DNA of 22,829 bases from assembly GCA_024402115.1 (NCBI GenBank), contig JAKSJQ010000032.1:1-22829 (forward strand). Direction: 5' to 3'. Every line of letters begins with the position of its first letter. The first letter of the stretch is position 1. The notes under the pieces were generated by a model that was not told the origin of the DNA, made no database searches, and saw only the letters and a program-made list of their open reading frames with translations. Below, piece by piece: positions 1 to 8,463 of this stretch. Origin of the DNA: Bacteroidales bacterium. Its GTDB lineage: Bacteria; Bacteroidota; Bacteroidia; Bacteroidales; UBA932. The translations under genes were made by a program, and so were the position numbers.

Positions 1-996
<996 letters not shown>

Positions 997-1014
997 TCCT
1001 TACTTCCATAATAA

Positions 1015-1046
1015 AAAATAGGCTGGCCAATTGGCCAGCCTATTTT
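1015..1046. terminator. Bidirectional terminator, perfect palindrome
   Basis: A 32-base perfect inverted repeat (arms AAAATAGGCTGGCCAA and its complement, no spacer) lies between two convergent genes, 18 bases after the esterase stop and 20 bases beyond the rubrerythrin stop. The GC core flanked by an A-run on one side and a T-run on the other fits an intrinsic terminator acting in both directions. In RNA the central AATT would form the loop. Confidence 0.85.
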
Positions 1047-1066
1047 CGTATTTCTCGGCGGGATTC

Positions 1067-1615
1067 TTACTTCTTGAAGAATCTCTTGTAGAGACCCTGG
1101 AAGCCGCTTCCGTGACGAGCCTCGTCCTTTGCCATCTCGTGTACTGTGTCATGGATTGCATCGTAGCCGAGCTCCTTTGCACGCTTTGCGAGAATGAGCT
1201 TGCCCTCGGTGGCGCCGCACTCAGCCTGCATTCTCTTCTCGACGTTGGTCTTGGTGTCCCATACTACCTCACCGAGGAGCTCTGCGAACTTTGCAGCGTG
1301 CTCAGCCTCTTCGAATGCATATCTCTTGAATGCCTCGGCAACCTCAGGATAACCCTCACGGTCAGCCTGGCGTGACATGGCGAGGTACATGCCTACTTCA
1401 GTGCACTCGCCCATGAAGTTGTCGCGGAGACCCTGCATCACCTCAGCGTCCTCTACGACGCCGTCGCCGAGTCTGTGCTCGCATACGAAGACGAGGTCTT
1501 CGCTCTCATCGACCATCTTGAACTTTGAACCTGGAACCTTGCACTGTGGGCACCTCTCCGGTGCTGCGTCGCCCTCATGTACGTAACCGCATACAGGGCA
1601 GATGAATTTTGCCAT
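1067..1615 (-). CDS. rbr: Reverse-type rubrerythrin (NADH peroxidase family)
   Basis: Cytoplasmic non-haem iron protein that reduces hydrogen peroxide (in the reverse-rubrerythrin subfamily also oxygen) with electrons passed from NADH through a partner reductase. The 182-residue product has the reversed domain order: an N-terminal rubredoxin Fe(Cys)4 domain with C6, C9, C22 and C25 (CPVCGY ... [12 protein letters not shown]), then a ferritin-like four-helix diiron domain from about residue 60. Diiron ligand motifs are visible: ECTEVGMY (E70/E73), FEEAEH (E102-H106), a middle helix with E132/E137, and DEARHG (E165, H168). The length is normal for the subfamily. It is transcribed alone, convergent with the esterase and divergent from the AddB-like gene. 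A 17-base inverted repeat overlaps its predicted -7 box, which suggests peroxide-responsive repression. Confidence 0.95.
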   Translation of the reverse strand: MAKFICPVCGYVHEGDAAPERCPQCKVPGSKFKMVDESEDLVFVCEHRLGDGVVEDAEVMQGLRDNFMGECTEVGMYLAMSRQADREGYPEVAEAFKRYAFEEAEHAAKFAELLGEVVWDTKTNVEKRMQAECGATEGKLILAKRAKELGYDAIHDTVHEMAKDEARHGSGFQGLYKRFFKK

Positions 1616-1651
1616 AATTATGTCTGTCTTTTAAGAGTTAAACTTGTCTAG

Positions 1652-1668
1652 TTTTGAATAATTCAAAA
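1652..1668. promoter_or_regulatory. Putative Fur/PerR-type operator for rubrerythrin
   Basis: TTTTGAATAATTCAAAA is a perfect 8-1-8 inverted repeat. Its inner 7-1-7 core with AAT-N-ATT at the centre has the architecture of PerR/Fur-family boxes (PerR consensus in Bacillus: TTATAATNATTATAA). It overlaps the rubrerythrin -7 box and the expected transcription start, 36 to 52 bases upstream of the ATG, the position expected for a repressor site. The link to PerR is inference from symmetry, position and gene function; no regulator gene is in the window. Confidence 0.5.
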
Positions 1669-1671
1669 TTA
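1664..1671 (-). promoter_or_regulatory. -7 promoter box of rubrerythrin
   Basis: On the minus strand this reads TAATTTTG, an exact match to the Bacteroidota sigma-ABfr -7 consensus TAnnTTTG. It lies 48 bases upstream of the rubrerythrin ATG. I find no clear -33 TTTG at the expected spacing. Confidence 0.55.
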
Positions 1672-1763
1672 CGATATGCAAATGTACATATATTTTTCTT
1701 ATATTCGCAATAGATGACAGAAAGATTTTTCCGTTTGTCCGACAGAATTGTACATGCGGGACT

Positions 1764-1771
1764 TATCTTTG
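1764..1771 (+). promoter_or_regulatory. -7 promoter box of the addBA-like operon
   Basis: TATCTTTG matches TAnnTTTG exactly, 17 bases before the ATG at 1789, predicting a very short leader. The 173-base divergent gap (1616-1788) otherwise holds the rubrerythrin operator and promoter. No convincing -33 element is present. Confidence 0.5.
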
Positions 1772-1788
1772 CTTAAAAATCAGTTTGT

Positions 1789-4740
1789 ATGACCCCGTTT
1801 CTCAGGCAGGTTGCCCGATATTATATAAAAGCGCATAAGGAAGGACGCGCCCGGCTCAGGGAGCTGTGCTTCGTCTTTCCGAACAGGCGTGCCATCGCGT
1901 TCTTCCGAAAGTGGCTCTGTGAAGAGGCTGCGTCCTCGGGAGTCGCTCCTGTGGTTGCTCCGGCCATGGTCACCATCAACGACTTCTTTTCGACGGCGGC
2001 AGAAGTCAGGGTGACGGACAGGATAAACCTGCTGGTGGTGCTCTATGAGTGCTATCGCAAGCTCTATCCCAAGGCGGAGACGCTTGATGAGTTCATTTAC
2101 TGGGGAGACGTTCTGCTGGGAGACTTCAACGACGTGGACAAGTATCGTGTCGACCCATCGCAGATATTCACTAACGTTGCGGACTTCAAGGCAATCCAGG
2201 ATGACTATTCGCATCTTAGCGAGAATCAGGAGAAGGCTATCAGAGCTTTCATAGATCATTTCAGGTCCGAGAGCGCAGAAGGGGGCGTGAAGGAGACTTT
2301 CCGCCAGATTTGGAGCATACTTTATCTTCTCTATAGGGATTTCAACGAGGCACTCAGGCAGAGGTCGTGGGCATACGAGGGCATGGTGTACCGCGGTCTT
2401 GCCGAGCGCATGGACCAGGAGTCCGCAAGCGACGTCCTCCGGATATCCTATCCGCATTCGAAACAGTTCGTGTTCGTCGGTCTCAATGCCCTGAACGAGT
2501 GTGAGAAGCATGTGCTCGGAAAGATGTCTGACGCCGGCCTTGCCCAGTTCTGCTGGGATTGGAGCGGCAAGATGATCAAGGATCCCCTGAACAAGTCATC
2601 GCTTTTCATGGCGGAGAACGTGAAGAGATTCAGGCCTGTGTTCACCCCGGATCCGGAAGGTGTGGAAATGCCGGAGTTCAATGTCGTGAGCGTGCCTTCT
2701 TCCGTAGGACAGGTCAAGAGAGTGGGAGAAATCATCGCAGACGGCCGGCAGAACGACTACGCAGTCGTTCTGCCGGACGAGTCGTTGCTGCTGCCTCTTC
2801 TGAACAGCATTCCTCCCGAAATTCAGGATATCAACGTCACCATGGGCTATCCGATGGGCTCGAGCGAGTTCTATGCTTTCATGCACGACGTTATCCGTAT
2901 GCAGATGCATGCACGTCAGAGGGGAGGCCAGTGGTCGTTCTACCACAAATATGTATGGAACATCTTCTCGAGCGGCATATTCAGGAAACTTGTCGGAGAT
3001 GAGAGCGGAGTGTTCGAGAAGATAGACCAGATCCGCAAGGCCCGCAAGTACTATATCCCTGTTTCGGATCTGTGCGGCTCGGGACTTCCGGAAGTCATCT
3101 TCCGACCTGCGAGCGGCGATGCCCAGTCCGAGGACAAGCAGCAGGTGGCGAATCTCTGCGAATATCTTTGCTCGGTTGTGAGCTATGTAGGTTCCAAGTT
3201 TAGGACAGAGATAGGCGAGGAGGATGAGATACCGTTCGAGGATAGGTCGAGGGCGGACTATGCACTCGAAATTGATTTCGCCAAGGAATACTATACGAGT
3301 CTTAACAGGTTGCGCGCGATGGAACTTGATATCCGTCCTGCGACCTTCGTGCACCTGCTCGAGTCGATGCTCTCTTCAGTGTCCGTGCCGTTCACGGGAG
3401 AACCGCTCCGAGGCCTGCAGATCATGGGCCCGCTCGAGACTCGTGCGCTTGACTTCAGGAACATGATAATCCTCTCCGCAAACGAGGGCATGTTCCCGCG
3501 CAGGAGCGTCAGCTCTTCGTTCATCCCGTCCGAGCTCCGCAAGGGCTTCGGATTGCCTACCTATGAGTACCAGGACGCGGTGTGGGCATACTATTTCTAT
3601 CGAATGATCACCAGGGCGGAGAAGGTATGGCTGTTCTACGACTCGCGCACCGAGGGGCTTAAGTCGGGAGAGGAGAGCCGCTACATCAAGCAGCTCCGAT
3701 ACCATTTCCATGTGCCGGTGAACTTCTATGTGGCGAAGTCGGGCATCGACGTCCCTGAGATAGTCTCGACCGACATCGAAAAGACCGCCGAGGACATCGA
3801 TATCATAAAGGGACGGTCCCTTTCGCCGTCCTCCGTCATGAATTACATCGAGTGTCCGGCAAAGTTCTATTACCATACCGTCAGACGTCTCAAGAAGGAG
3901 GAGGAAGTGTCCGAGTCGATGGATGCCAAGATGATAGGAAATGTCTATCATAATGTGATGAGAGCCCTTCTCATAGGCGAGGATGAGATGATGAGGACAG
4001 GTGAGTTCGACAAGCTCCAGGACAATAGGACCAAGGGCCAGGACCGTGTGACCGTCGAGTATCTGGAGCAGTGGCTGGGCAGGAAGGACGACATTCGCAC
4101 CAAGGTGATGTCCCTTATCTGTGCTGAGCTCAAGTCGGATGAGGTGGTCGGTCGCGACCTGGTATTCGCCGGTGTCATTGTCCGCTATGTGCTGAAGACC
4201 ATCGAGTCGGAGATTAGGATGCTCAGGGAAGCAGGGAAGGACTCGTACGAGGTCGTAGGCGTAGAGATACCTTTGGATGAGACCATCCATGGACAGAGAT
4301 TCTACGGTATCGCCGACAGGATAGACAGCATGGAGCACGGCAAGTTCCGACTCGTGGACTACAAGACAGGAAAGGATGACCCTTCAGTGCTCGACGTTCC
4401 GGACGAGGAAGCCGAGGCCACTGTCGAGGCGATTTTCAATCCGGACGATCCGAAGCACAGGGCAAAGAAAGCCGGTCTGCAGTTCTTCATCTATGACAAG
4501 ATGATGACCGAGAAGTTTGGCGTCGGGTTCGAGAGGGTTTCCAATTCCATGTATGCCACCGCCAAGTTCTTTACCGAGCTTCCGAAAACCTGCGACGTGG
4601 GCGGTAAGTTCGCCTCTCTCGTGGCGGAGAGGCTGGATGGCGTCCTTGATTCCATGGTGGATCCGAATGTCCCATTCTCGCGCACAGAGGATAGGGAACG
4701 CTGTAGGTATTGTGATTTCAGAATGATTTGCGGGAGGTAG
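1789..4740 (+). CDS. addB: AddB-like PD-(D/E)XK nuclease subunit
   Basis: Nuclease and inactivated-helicase-like subunit of an AddAB-type complex that processes DNA double-strand ends for RecA-dependent repair. The N-terminal half (LCFVFPNRRAIAFFRKWL, then APAMVTINDFF) resembles the AddB helicase-like fold, but no Walker A lysine motif is seen in the expected place. The C-terminal nuclease domain has E826, D843 (GIADRID) and the D857-Y-K859 motif in LVDYKTGKDD. Four cysteines, C689 (YIECPAKFYY), C972, C975 and C981 (RCRYCDFRMICGR), have the Cx2Cx5C C-terminal spacing of the Bacillus AddB 4Fe-4S clamp. The 983-residue length is somewhat short for AddB. The start is ATG 1789, just after a -7 box. 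The stop is 3 bases before the helicase gene, so the two are surely co-transcribed. Database annotation for Bacteroidota would often be simply PD-(D/E)XK nuclease family protein. Confidence 0.9.
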   Translation: MTPFLRQVARYYIKAHKEGRARLRELCFVFPNRRAIAFFRKWLCEEAASSGVAPVVAPAMVTINDFFSTAAEVRVTDRINLLVVLYECYRKLYPKAETLDEFIYWGDVLLGDFNDVDKYRVDPSQIFTNVADFKAIQDDYSHLSENQEKAIRAFIDHFRSESAEGGVKETFRQIWSILYLLYRDFNEALRQRSWAYEGMVYRGLAERMDQESASDVLRISYPHSKQFVFVGLNALNECEKHVLGKMSDAGLAQFCWDWSGKMIKDPLNKSSLFMAENVKRFRPVFTPDPEGVEMPEFNVVSVPSSVGQVKRVGEIIADGRQNDYAVVLPDESLLLPLLNSIPPEIQDINVTMGYPMGSSEFYAFMHDVIRMQMHARQRGGQWSFYHKYVWNIFSSGIFRKLVGDESGVFEKIDQIRKARKYYIPVSDLCGSGLPEVIFRPASGDAQSEDKQQVANLCEYLCSVVSYVGSKFRTEIGEEDEIPFEDRSRADYALEIDFAKEYYTSLNRLRAMELDIRPATFVHLLESMLSSVSVPFTGEPLRGLQIMGPLETRALDFRNMIILSANEGMFPRRSVSSSFIPSELRKGFGLPTYEYQDAVWAYYFYRMITRAEKVWLFYDSRTEGLKSGEESRYIKQLRYHFHVPVNFYVAKSGIDVPEIVSTDIEKTAEDIDIIKGRSLSPSSVMNYIECPAKFYYHTVRRLKKEEEVSESMDAKMIGNVYHNVMRALLIGEDEMMRTGEFDKLQDNRTKGQDRVTVEYLEQWLGRKDDIRTKVMSLICAELKSDEVVGRDLVFAGVIVRYVLKTIESEIRMLREAGKDSYEVVGVEIPLDETIHGQRFYGIADRIDSMEHGKFRLVDYKTGKDDPSVLDVPDEEAEATVEAIFNPDDPKHRAKKAGLQFFIYDKMMTEKFGVGFERVSNSMYATAKFFTELPKTCDVGGKFASLVAERLDGVLDSMVDPNVPFSRTEDRERCRYCDFRMICGR

Positions 4741-4743
4741 GCT

Positions 4744-7700
4744 ATGATAGAGATATTGAAAGCATCGGCAGGTTCGGGCAAGACCCATCAGCTTGCAAAG
4801 GAATACATAAGGCTGCTCCTTACAGACAAGGACAGATACGCCTACAGGCATATTCTCGCTGTGACCTTCACCAACAAGGCAACAGACGAGATGAAGAGCC
4901 GCATACTGAGCGAACTTCATACTCTTGCGACTCAGCCTCTCAAGTCTCACTACCGTGATGACTTCATCGGGCTGTTCCCTGACGAAAAGTCCCTTAGCGA
5001 CACGGCCAACACCATACTCAGCAACATCCTGCACGACTATAGCGCATTCGCGATCAGTACGATAGACAAGTTCTTCCAGCAGACCTTGAAGGCATTCTCC
5101 AGGGAGCTTGGCCAGTTTGCCGCATATCAGGTCGAGTTGGACAGGGATGCGCTGATCTCGGAGTGTGTGGGTAGGGTACTGGATTCTCTAACCACGGGGA
5201 AGGAGGACGAAAAGAAGCTCGCCTGGCTTACGGACAACGCCATCGACGGGCTTGAGAACGGTAAGGGTTTCTACCTCGAGAATAGCCTTACGGACATCGC
5301 CAAGAGACTTCGCAGCGAGTCCCACCGTTCCAAGGCAGAGGAGGCCGGACTGGATTCTGAGCATCTCTATGACGCAGACAAGGTGAAGGCACTCTCCAAG
5401 GGCTGCAAGGATATCGTGGCGGCCTTCGTGGATAAGTTGGATGCTGCAGTGAAGGCTGTGGACGCTGCGTTCGAAGAGGCCGGCATGTCGGCTTCTGACA
5501 CGAACTATGGCTTCATTGAGAAGGAATGTGCCCGCAACAGGGGCATAAAGGCAGACAGGTCAAGGCATATTGACATCTCTGCCCCCGGAAAGCGATTCCT
5601 GGATAACTATTACGATACGGAGAAATGGTACGGAAAGGCTAAGGCAAAGCTCGCTGCCTCTGTGACCGAAAGGATGCGTTCAGCCGTGGACAATCTCGCC
5701 GAGGTCTTCGAGAAGGACTACGTGGTATATCGCACGGCAGTGCTGCTGAGAGACCAGGTCTACGGATTCGGTCTTGCGAACGACATCAACAAGGAGTTTC
5801 GGGAGATGCTCAAGGAAAAGAATGTCCTGGGCCTCGACGACTCGAATACCATACTCAAGGGTATAATCGACGGAACCGATGCCCCGTTCATCTATGAGAA
5901 GATGGGAGTGAGATTCGAGCACTTCCTCCTTGACGAGTTCCAGGACACCTCGCGTATTCAGTGGGATAATTTCAAGCCCCTGCTGGAGAACAGCGTGTCG
6001 CAGAACTTCTATAACCTCGTCGTCGGCGACGTGAAGCAGAGTATCTACAGGTGGAGAGGCTCGGACTGGAATCTCCTGGATTCAGAGATTGCGAGGGATT
6101 TCGAGGTGAAGAACACACCTCTGGACGAGAATTGGCGCAGTTCCAGGGAGATAGTCGAGTTCAACAACGACTTTTTCCGTGAGGCGGCGGAGACTCTCGA
6201 CATGAAATATTGCGGTGCACCAGGACCTATATCCAGGATATATTCAGATGTACAACAGAAATGGGTCCCGAAAAAGGATGTTTCCGGTGGAGTCGAGGTC
6301 ACTTTCTGCGACGGAGAGGAGAAGCTGCAGGACGATGTCGTGCTGGACTATGTCCGCGAGGCTCTTGGACAGGGATTCAGGTACAGCGAGATAGGAATCC
6401 TTACCCGAGGAAGGGGAGAAGGGTCGCAGATCGCAGCTTACCTCATTGCCAACGGCATTCCTGTCGTTACGGACGACTCCCTGAAGATACTTTCTTCGGT
6501 GACCGTGAGGAGACTTCTGTCGCTTCTTTCGAGCATTGACAATCCGGAGGATCAGATGAACCTCTATCTGGCCCGCCAGCTTGATGTCACCATCCCTTCG
6601 GAGTACCATTCTCTCTCTGACCTCTGCGAGGAATTGCTCAGGATGTTGAGGGATTCCGATCCGGCGACCTTCGAGGCGGAGACGCTCTATGTTCAGTCAT
6701 TCATGGACAAGGTCCAGGATTTCAGGAACAAGGAACAGGACGGGCTGCATGCCTTTCTCGAGAGCATGGCAGACGACAATTCCAGCATCAGTTCCCCTTC
6801 TGTGGGAGACTCTGTCCGAGTGATGACTATCCATAAGTCCAAAGGACTCGCATTCCCGTATGTGATAGTCCCTTATATTGATAGCATAGGGCTCTTCAAG
6901 AGTGAAAGGACGTGGTGCAGACCATCTGTCGAGGGTACTGCTCTGGACGGGGTCGCCCAGGGAATCTACGACGTCGTCCTCTCGCAGAAAAGCGAGGATA
7001 CCCTCTTCAGCGAGGACTACAGGGACGAACTCCTCAGACAGTATGTGGACAACATAAACATTGCATATGTAGCTTTCACCAGAGCGAAATATCAGCTCAG
7101 GATAGTCGGTCAGATCGATCCGGAATGGGAGAAGAAGGCCCAGACCAAGCCGTCGCACGAAGTTTCCGACTTCGCGCAGATACTCTGGCATTATGTCCGG
7201 ACCCACGAACTTGTCGCCCATGAATCCGTCGGTAGGAAGGTCGAGGATGAGGAGGGGGATTACATGGCCCTTCCGGGCTCATATTGCTCATGGCCTCTGG
7301 ACGGAAGACTCAGCTTCAGCAAGGATTCCAGCGATTTCTTCAACGAGGGTGGTGAAGCCGGTGCAGCCGCATCGAAGAGGATCAGGGGCCTTGTGCTCCA
7401 TGACATACTCTCGAAGGTCATCTCTCCTGGAGATCTTCCGGCAGCGGTGGCTCAGGCCGTGGAGAACGGCTCTCTCAGCGCGGATGAGGCGGCGCATGCG
7501 CAGCAGCTCCTTACTGCGGCCATTGCCTCGGTAAGTTCGCGCGGATGGTTCCCAGAGGATTCTTCCAAGGTCTGGAATGAGACTGCGCTGATCTCCGAGG
7601 ATGGGTCTCCGCTTCGCCCGGACAGGGTGGTCGAGAATCCGGATGGATCGCTCAGCGTCATTGACTATAAGTTCGGTGCTCCGAAGAGAAGCCATCGCCG

Positions 7701-7794
7701 CCAGGTCGAGGGCTATGCGGATACATTCCGAAAGATGGGCTATGCGGAGGTGTCAACATACCTTTGGTATGTAGAGAGCGGGAATATCCTGTAA
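4744..7794 (+). CDS. addA: AddA-like UvrD/Rep helicase-nuclease
   Basis: Superfamily 1A helicase with a C-terminal RecB-family nuclease; partner of the gene before it in end resection. Helicase motifs in order: Walker A ASAGSGKT (7-14), motif Ia AVTFTNKATDEMKSRI, motif II LLDEFQDTS (D397), motif III VVGDVKQSIYRWRGSD, motif IV LDENWRSSREI, motif V VMTIHKSKGLAFPYVIVP and motif VI YVAFTRAKYQL. The nuclease domain shows H886 (LVLHDIL), D960 (RPDRVV), D974-Y-K976 (VIDYKFG) and a following RRQVEGYA helix, so it looks catalytically complete. Both subunits carrying nuclease residues favours AddAB over RecBCD. 1016 residues is shorter than the roughly 1200 of Bacillus AddA. The start is ATG 4744, 3 bases after the upstream stop. 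Confidence 0.93.
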   Translation: MIEILKASAGSGKTHQLAKEYIRLLLTDKDRYAYRHILAVTFTNKATDEMKSRILSELHTLATQPLKSHYRDDFIGLFPDEKSLSDTANTILSNILHDYSAFAISTIDKFFQQTLKAFSRELGQFAAYQVELDRDALISECVGRVLDSLTTGKEDEKKLAWLTDNAIDGLENGKGFYLENSLTDIAKRLRSESHRSKAEEAGLDSEHLYDADKVKALSKGCKDIVAAFVDKLDAAVKAVDAAFEEAGMSASDTNYGFIEKECARNRGIKADRSRHIDISAPGKRFLDNYYDTEKWYGKAKAKLAASVTERMRSAVDNLAEVFEKDYVVYRTAVLLRDQVYGFGLANDINKEFREMLKEKNVLGLDDSNTILKGIIDGTDAPFIYEKMGVRFEHFLLDEFQDTSRIQWDNFKPLLENSVSQNFYNLVVGDVKQSIYRWRGSDWNLLDSEIARDFEVKNTPLDENWRSSREIVEFNNDFFREAAETLDMKYCGAPGPISRIYSDVQQKWVPKKDVSGGVEVTFCDGEEKLQDDVVLDYVREALGQGFRYSEIGILTRGRGEGSQIAAYLIANGIPVVTDDSLKILSSVTVRRLLSLLSSIDNPEDQMNLYLARQLDVTIPSEYHSLSDLCEELLRMLRDSDPATFEAETLYVQSFMDKVQDFRNKEQDGLHAFLESMADDNSSISSPSVGDSVRVMTIHKSKGLAFPYVIVPYIDSIGLFKSERTWCRPSVEGTALDGVAQGIYDVVLSQKSEDTLFSEDYRDELLRQYVDNINIAYVAFTRAKYQLRIVGQIDPEWEKKAQTKPSHEVSDFAQILWHYVRTHELVAHESVGRKVEDEEGDYMALPGSYCSWPLDGRLSFSKDSSDFFNEGGEAGAAASKRIRGLVLHDILSKVISPGDLPAAVAQAVENGSLSADEAAHAQQLLTAAIASVSSRGWFPEDSSKVWNETALISEDGSPLRPDRVVENPDGSLSVIDYKFGAPKRSHRRQVEGYADTFRKMGYAEVSTYLWYVESGNIL

Positions 7795-7800
7795 AAATCG

Positions 7801-7808
7801 TATATTTG
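7801..7808 (+). promoter_or_regulatory. -7 promoter box of the DUF4290-ftsK operon
   Basis: TATATTTG is an exact TAnnTTTG match, beginning 6 bases after the AddA-like stop codon and ending 22 bases before the DUF4290 ATG. It starts a new transcription unit directly behind the repair operon, with no terminator hairpin between the two. No -33 element is evident; the upstream bases are coding. Confidence 0.6.
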
Positions 7809-7830
7809 CACTCTTACAGACAGCTGAAAA

Positions 7831-8463
7831 ATGGAGAAAGATTACAATACGGAAAGAAAGAGCCTCAGGTTGCCCGAGTATGGACGAAATGTCCAGAAGA
7901 TGGTTGCGGGGCTCATGCAGATAGAAGACAGGGAGAAGAGAAACGAACAGGCAAAGGCCGTGGTGAAGGTTATGGAGCTCCTCAATCCTCAGGTGCACCT
8001 GCAGGAGGATTATGAGCGCAAGCTCTGGGACCACCTGTTCATCATCTCAGACTTCCAGCTTGACGTCGACTCACCATATCCGAAGCCTACTCCGGAGGAG
8101 CTTTCGGCTCGCCCTGCCATCGTTCCAGTGGAGAAGCGACCTATCAAGGCTACCCACTACGGACGTAACATCGAGAGCATCATCGACCTTATCGCGGAGC
8201 TCGAGGACGGCGAGACCAAGACCTATGTCATCCGCAACCTCGCGATCTACATGAGGACTCAGTACCTCATCTGGAACAAGGATTCCGTGGCTGACGAGAC
8301 CATCTTCGCCGACATCGAGAAGCTTTCCGGCGGAAGGGTGAAGGTTCCCGAGGGACTCCAGCTCAGCTCCGTCAGGAATGACCAGGTGTTCAACCGTCCG
8401 GGCCAGGGTCAGCCTAAGAAGCAGGGCAACAATAAGAAGAACCGCAAGAATTACAAGAAATAA
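7831..8463 (+). CDS. DUF4290 family protein
   Basis: Bacteroidota-specific protein of unknown function; 210 residues, no signal peptide or membrane segment, so probably cytoplasmic. I recognise the DUF4290 pattern: YNTERKSLRLPEYGRNVQKM at the N-terminus, a central WDHLFIISDFQLDVDSPYP, then HYGRNIESII and a NLAIYMRTQYLIWNKDS helix. The product is mostly helical and ends in a very basic Lys/Asn tail (from about residue 192), which could bind nucleic acid or the membrane surface, though this is inference. Its TAA shares a base with the ftsK ATG (TAATG), so translation of the two is likely coupled. The fixed pairing with ftsK hints at a role tied to division or segregation. Confidence 0.88.
   Translation: MEKDYNTERKSLRLPEYGRNVQKMVAGLMQIEDREKRNEQAKAVVKVMELLNPQVHLQEDYERKLWDHLFIISDFQLDVDSPYPKPTPEELSARPAIVPVEKRPIKATHYGRNIESIIDLIAELEDGETKTYVIRNLAIYMRTQYLIWNKDSVADETIFADIEKLSGGRVKVPEGLQLSSVRNDQVFNRPGQGQPKKQGNNKKNRKNYKK

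Noticed and set aside
1031..1375. Cys/Leu-rich frame antisense to rubrerythrin
   Set aside because: Begins within the terminator palindrome and mirrors the rubrerythrin codons; no independent signal.
1683..1755. Two TGTACAT copies (1683, 1749) and two GACAGAA copies (1716, 1741) upstream of the AddB-like gene, considered as regulator sites
   Set aside because: Short elements with irregular spacing; expected by chance in AT-rich intergenic DNA and not linked to a known regulator of this operon.
3376..4338. Open frame of 320 codons on the minus strand inside the AddB-like gene
   Set aside because: Lies antisense to the nuclease region; composition is low in information, with no recognisable domain and no promoter or start context.
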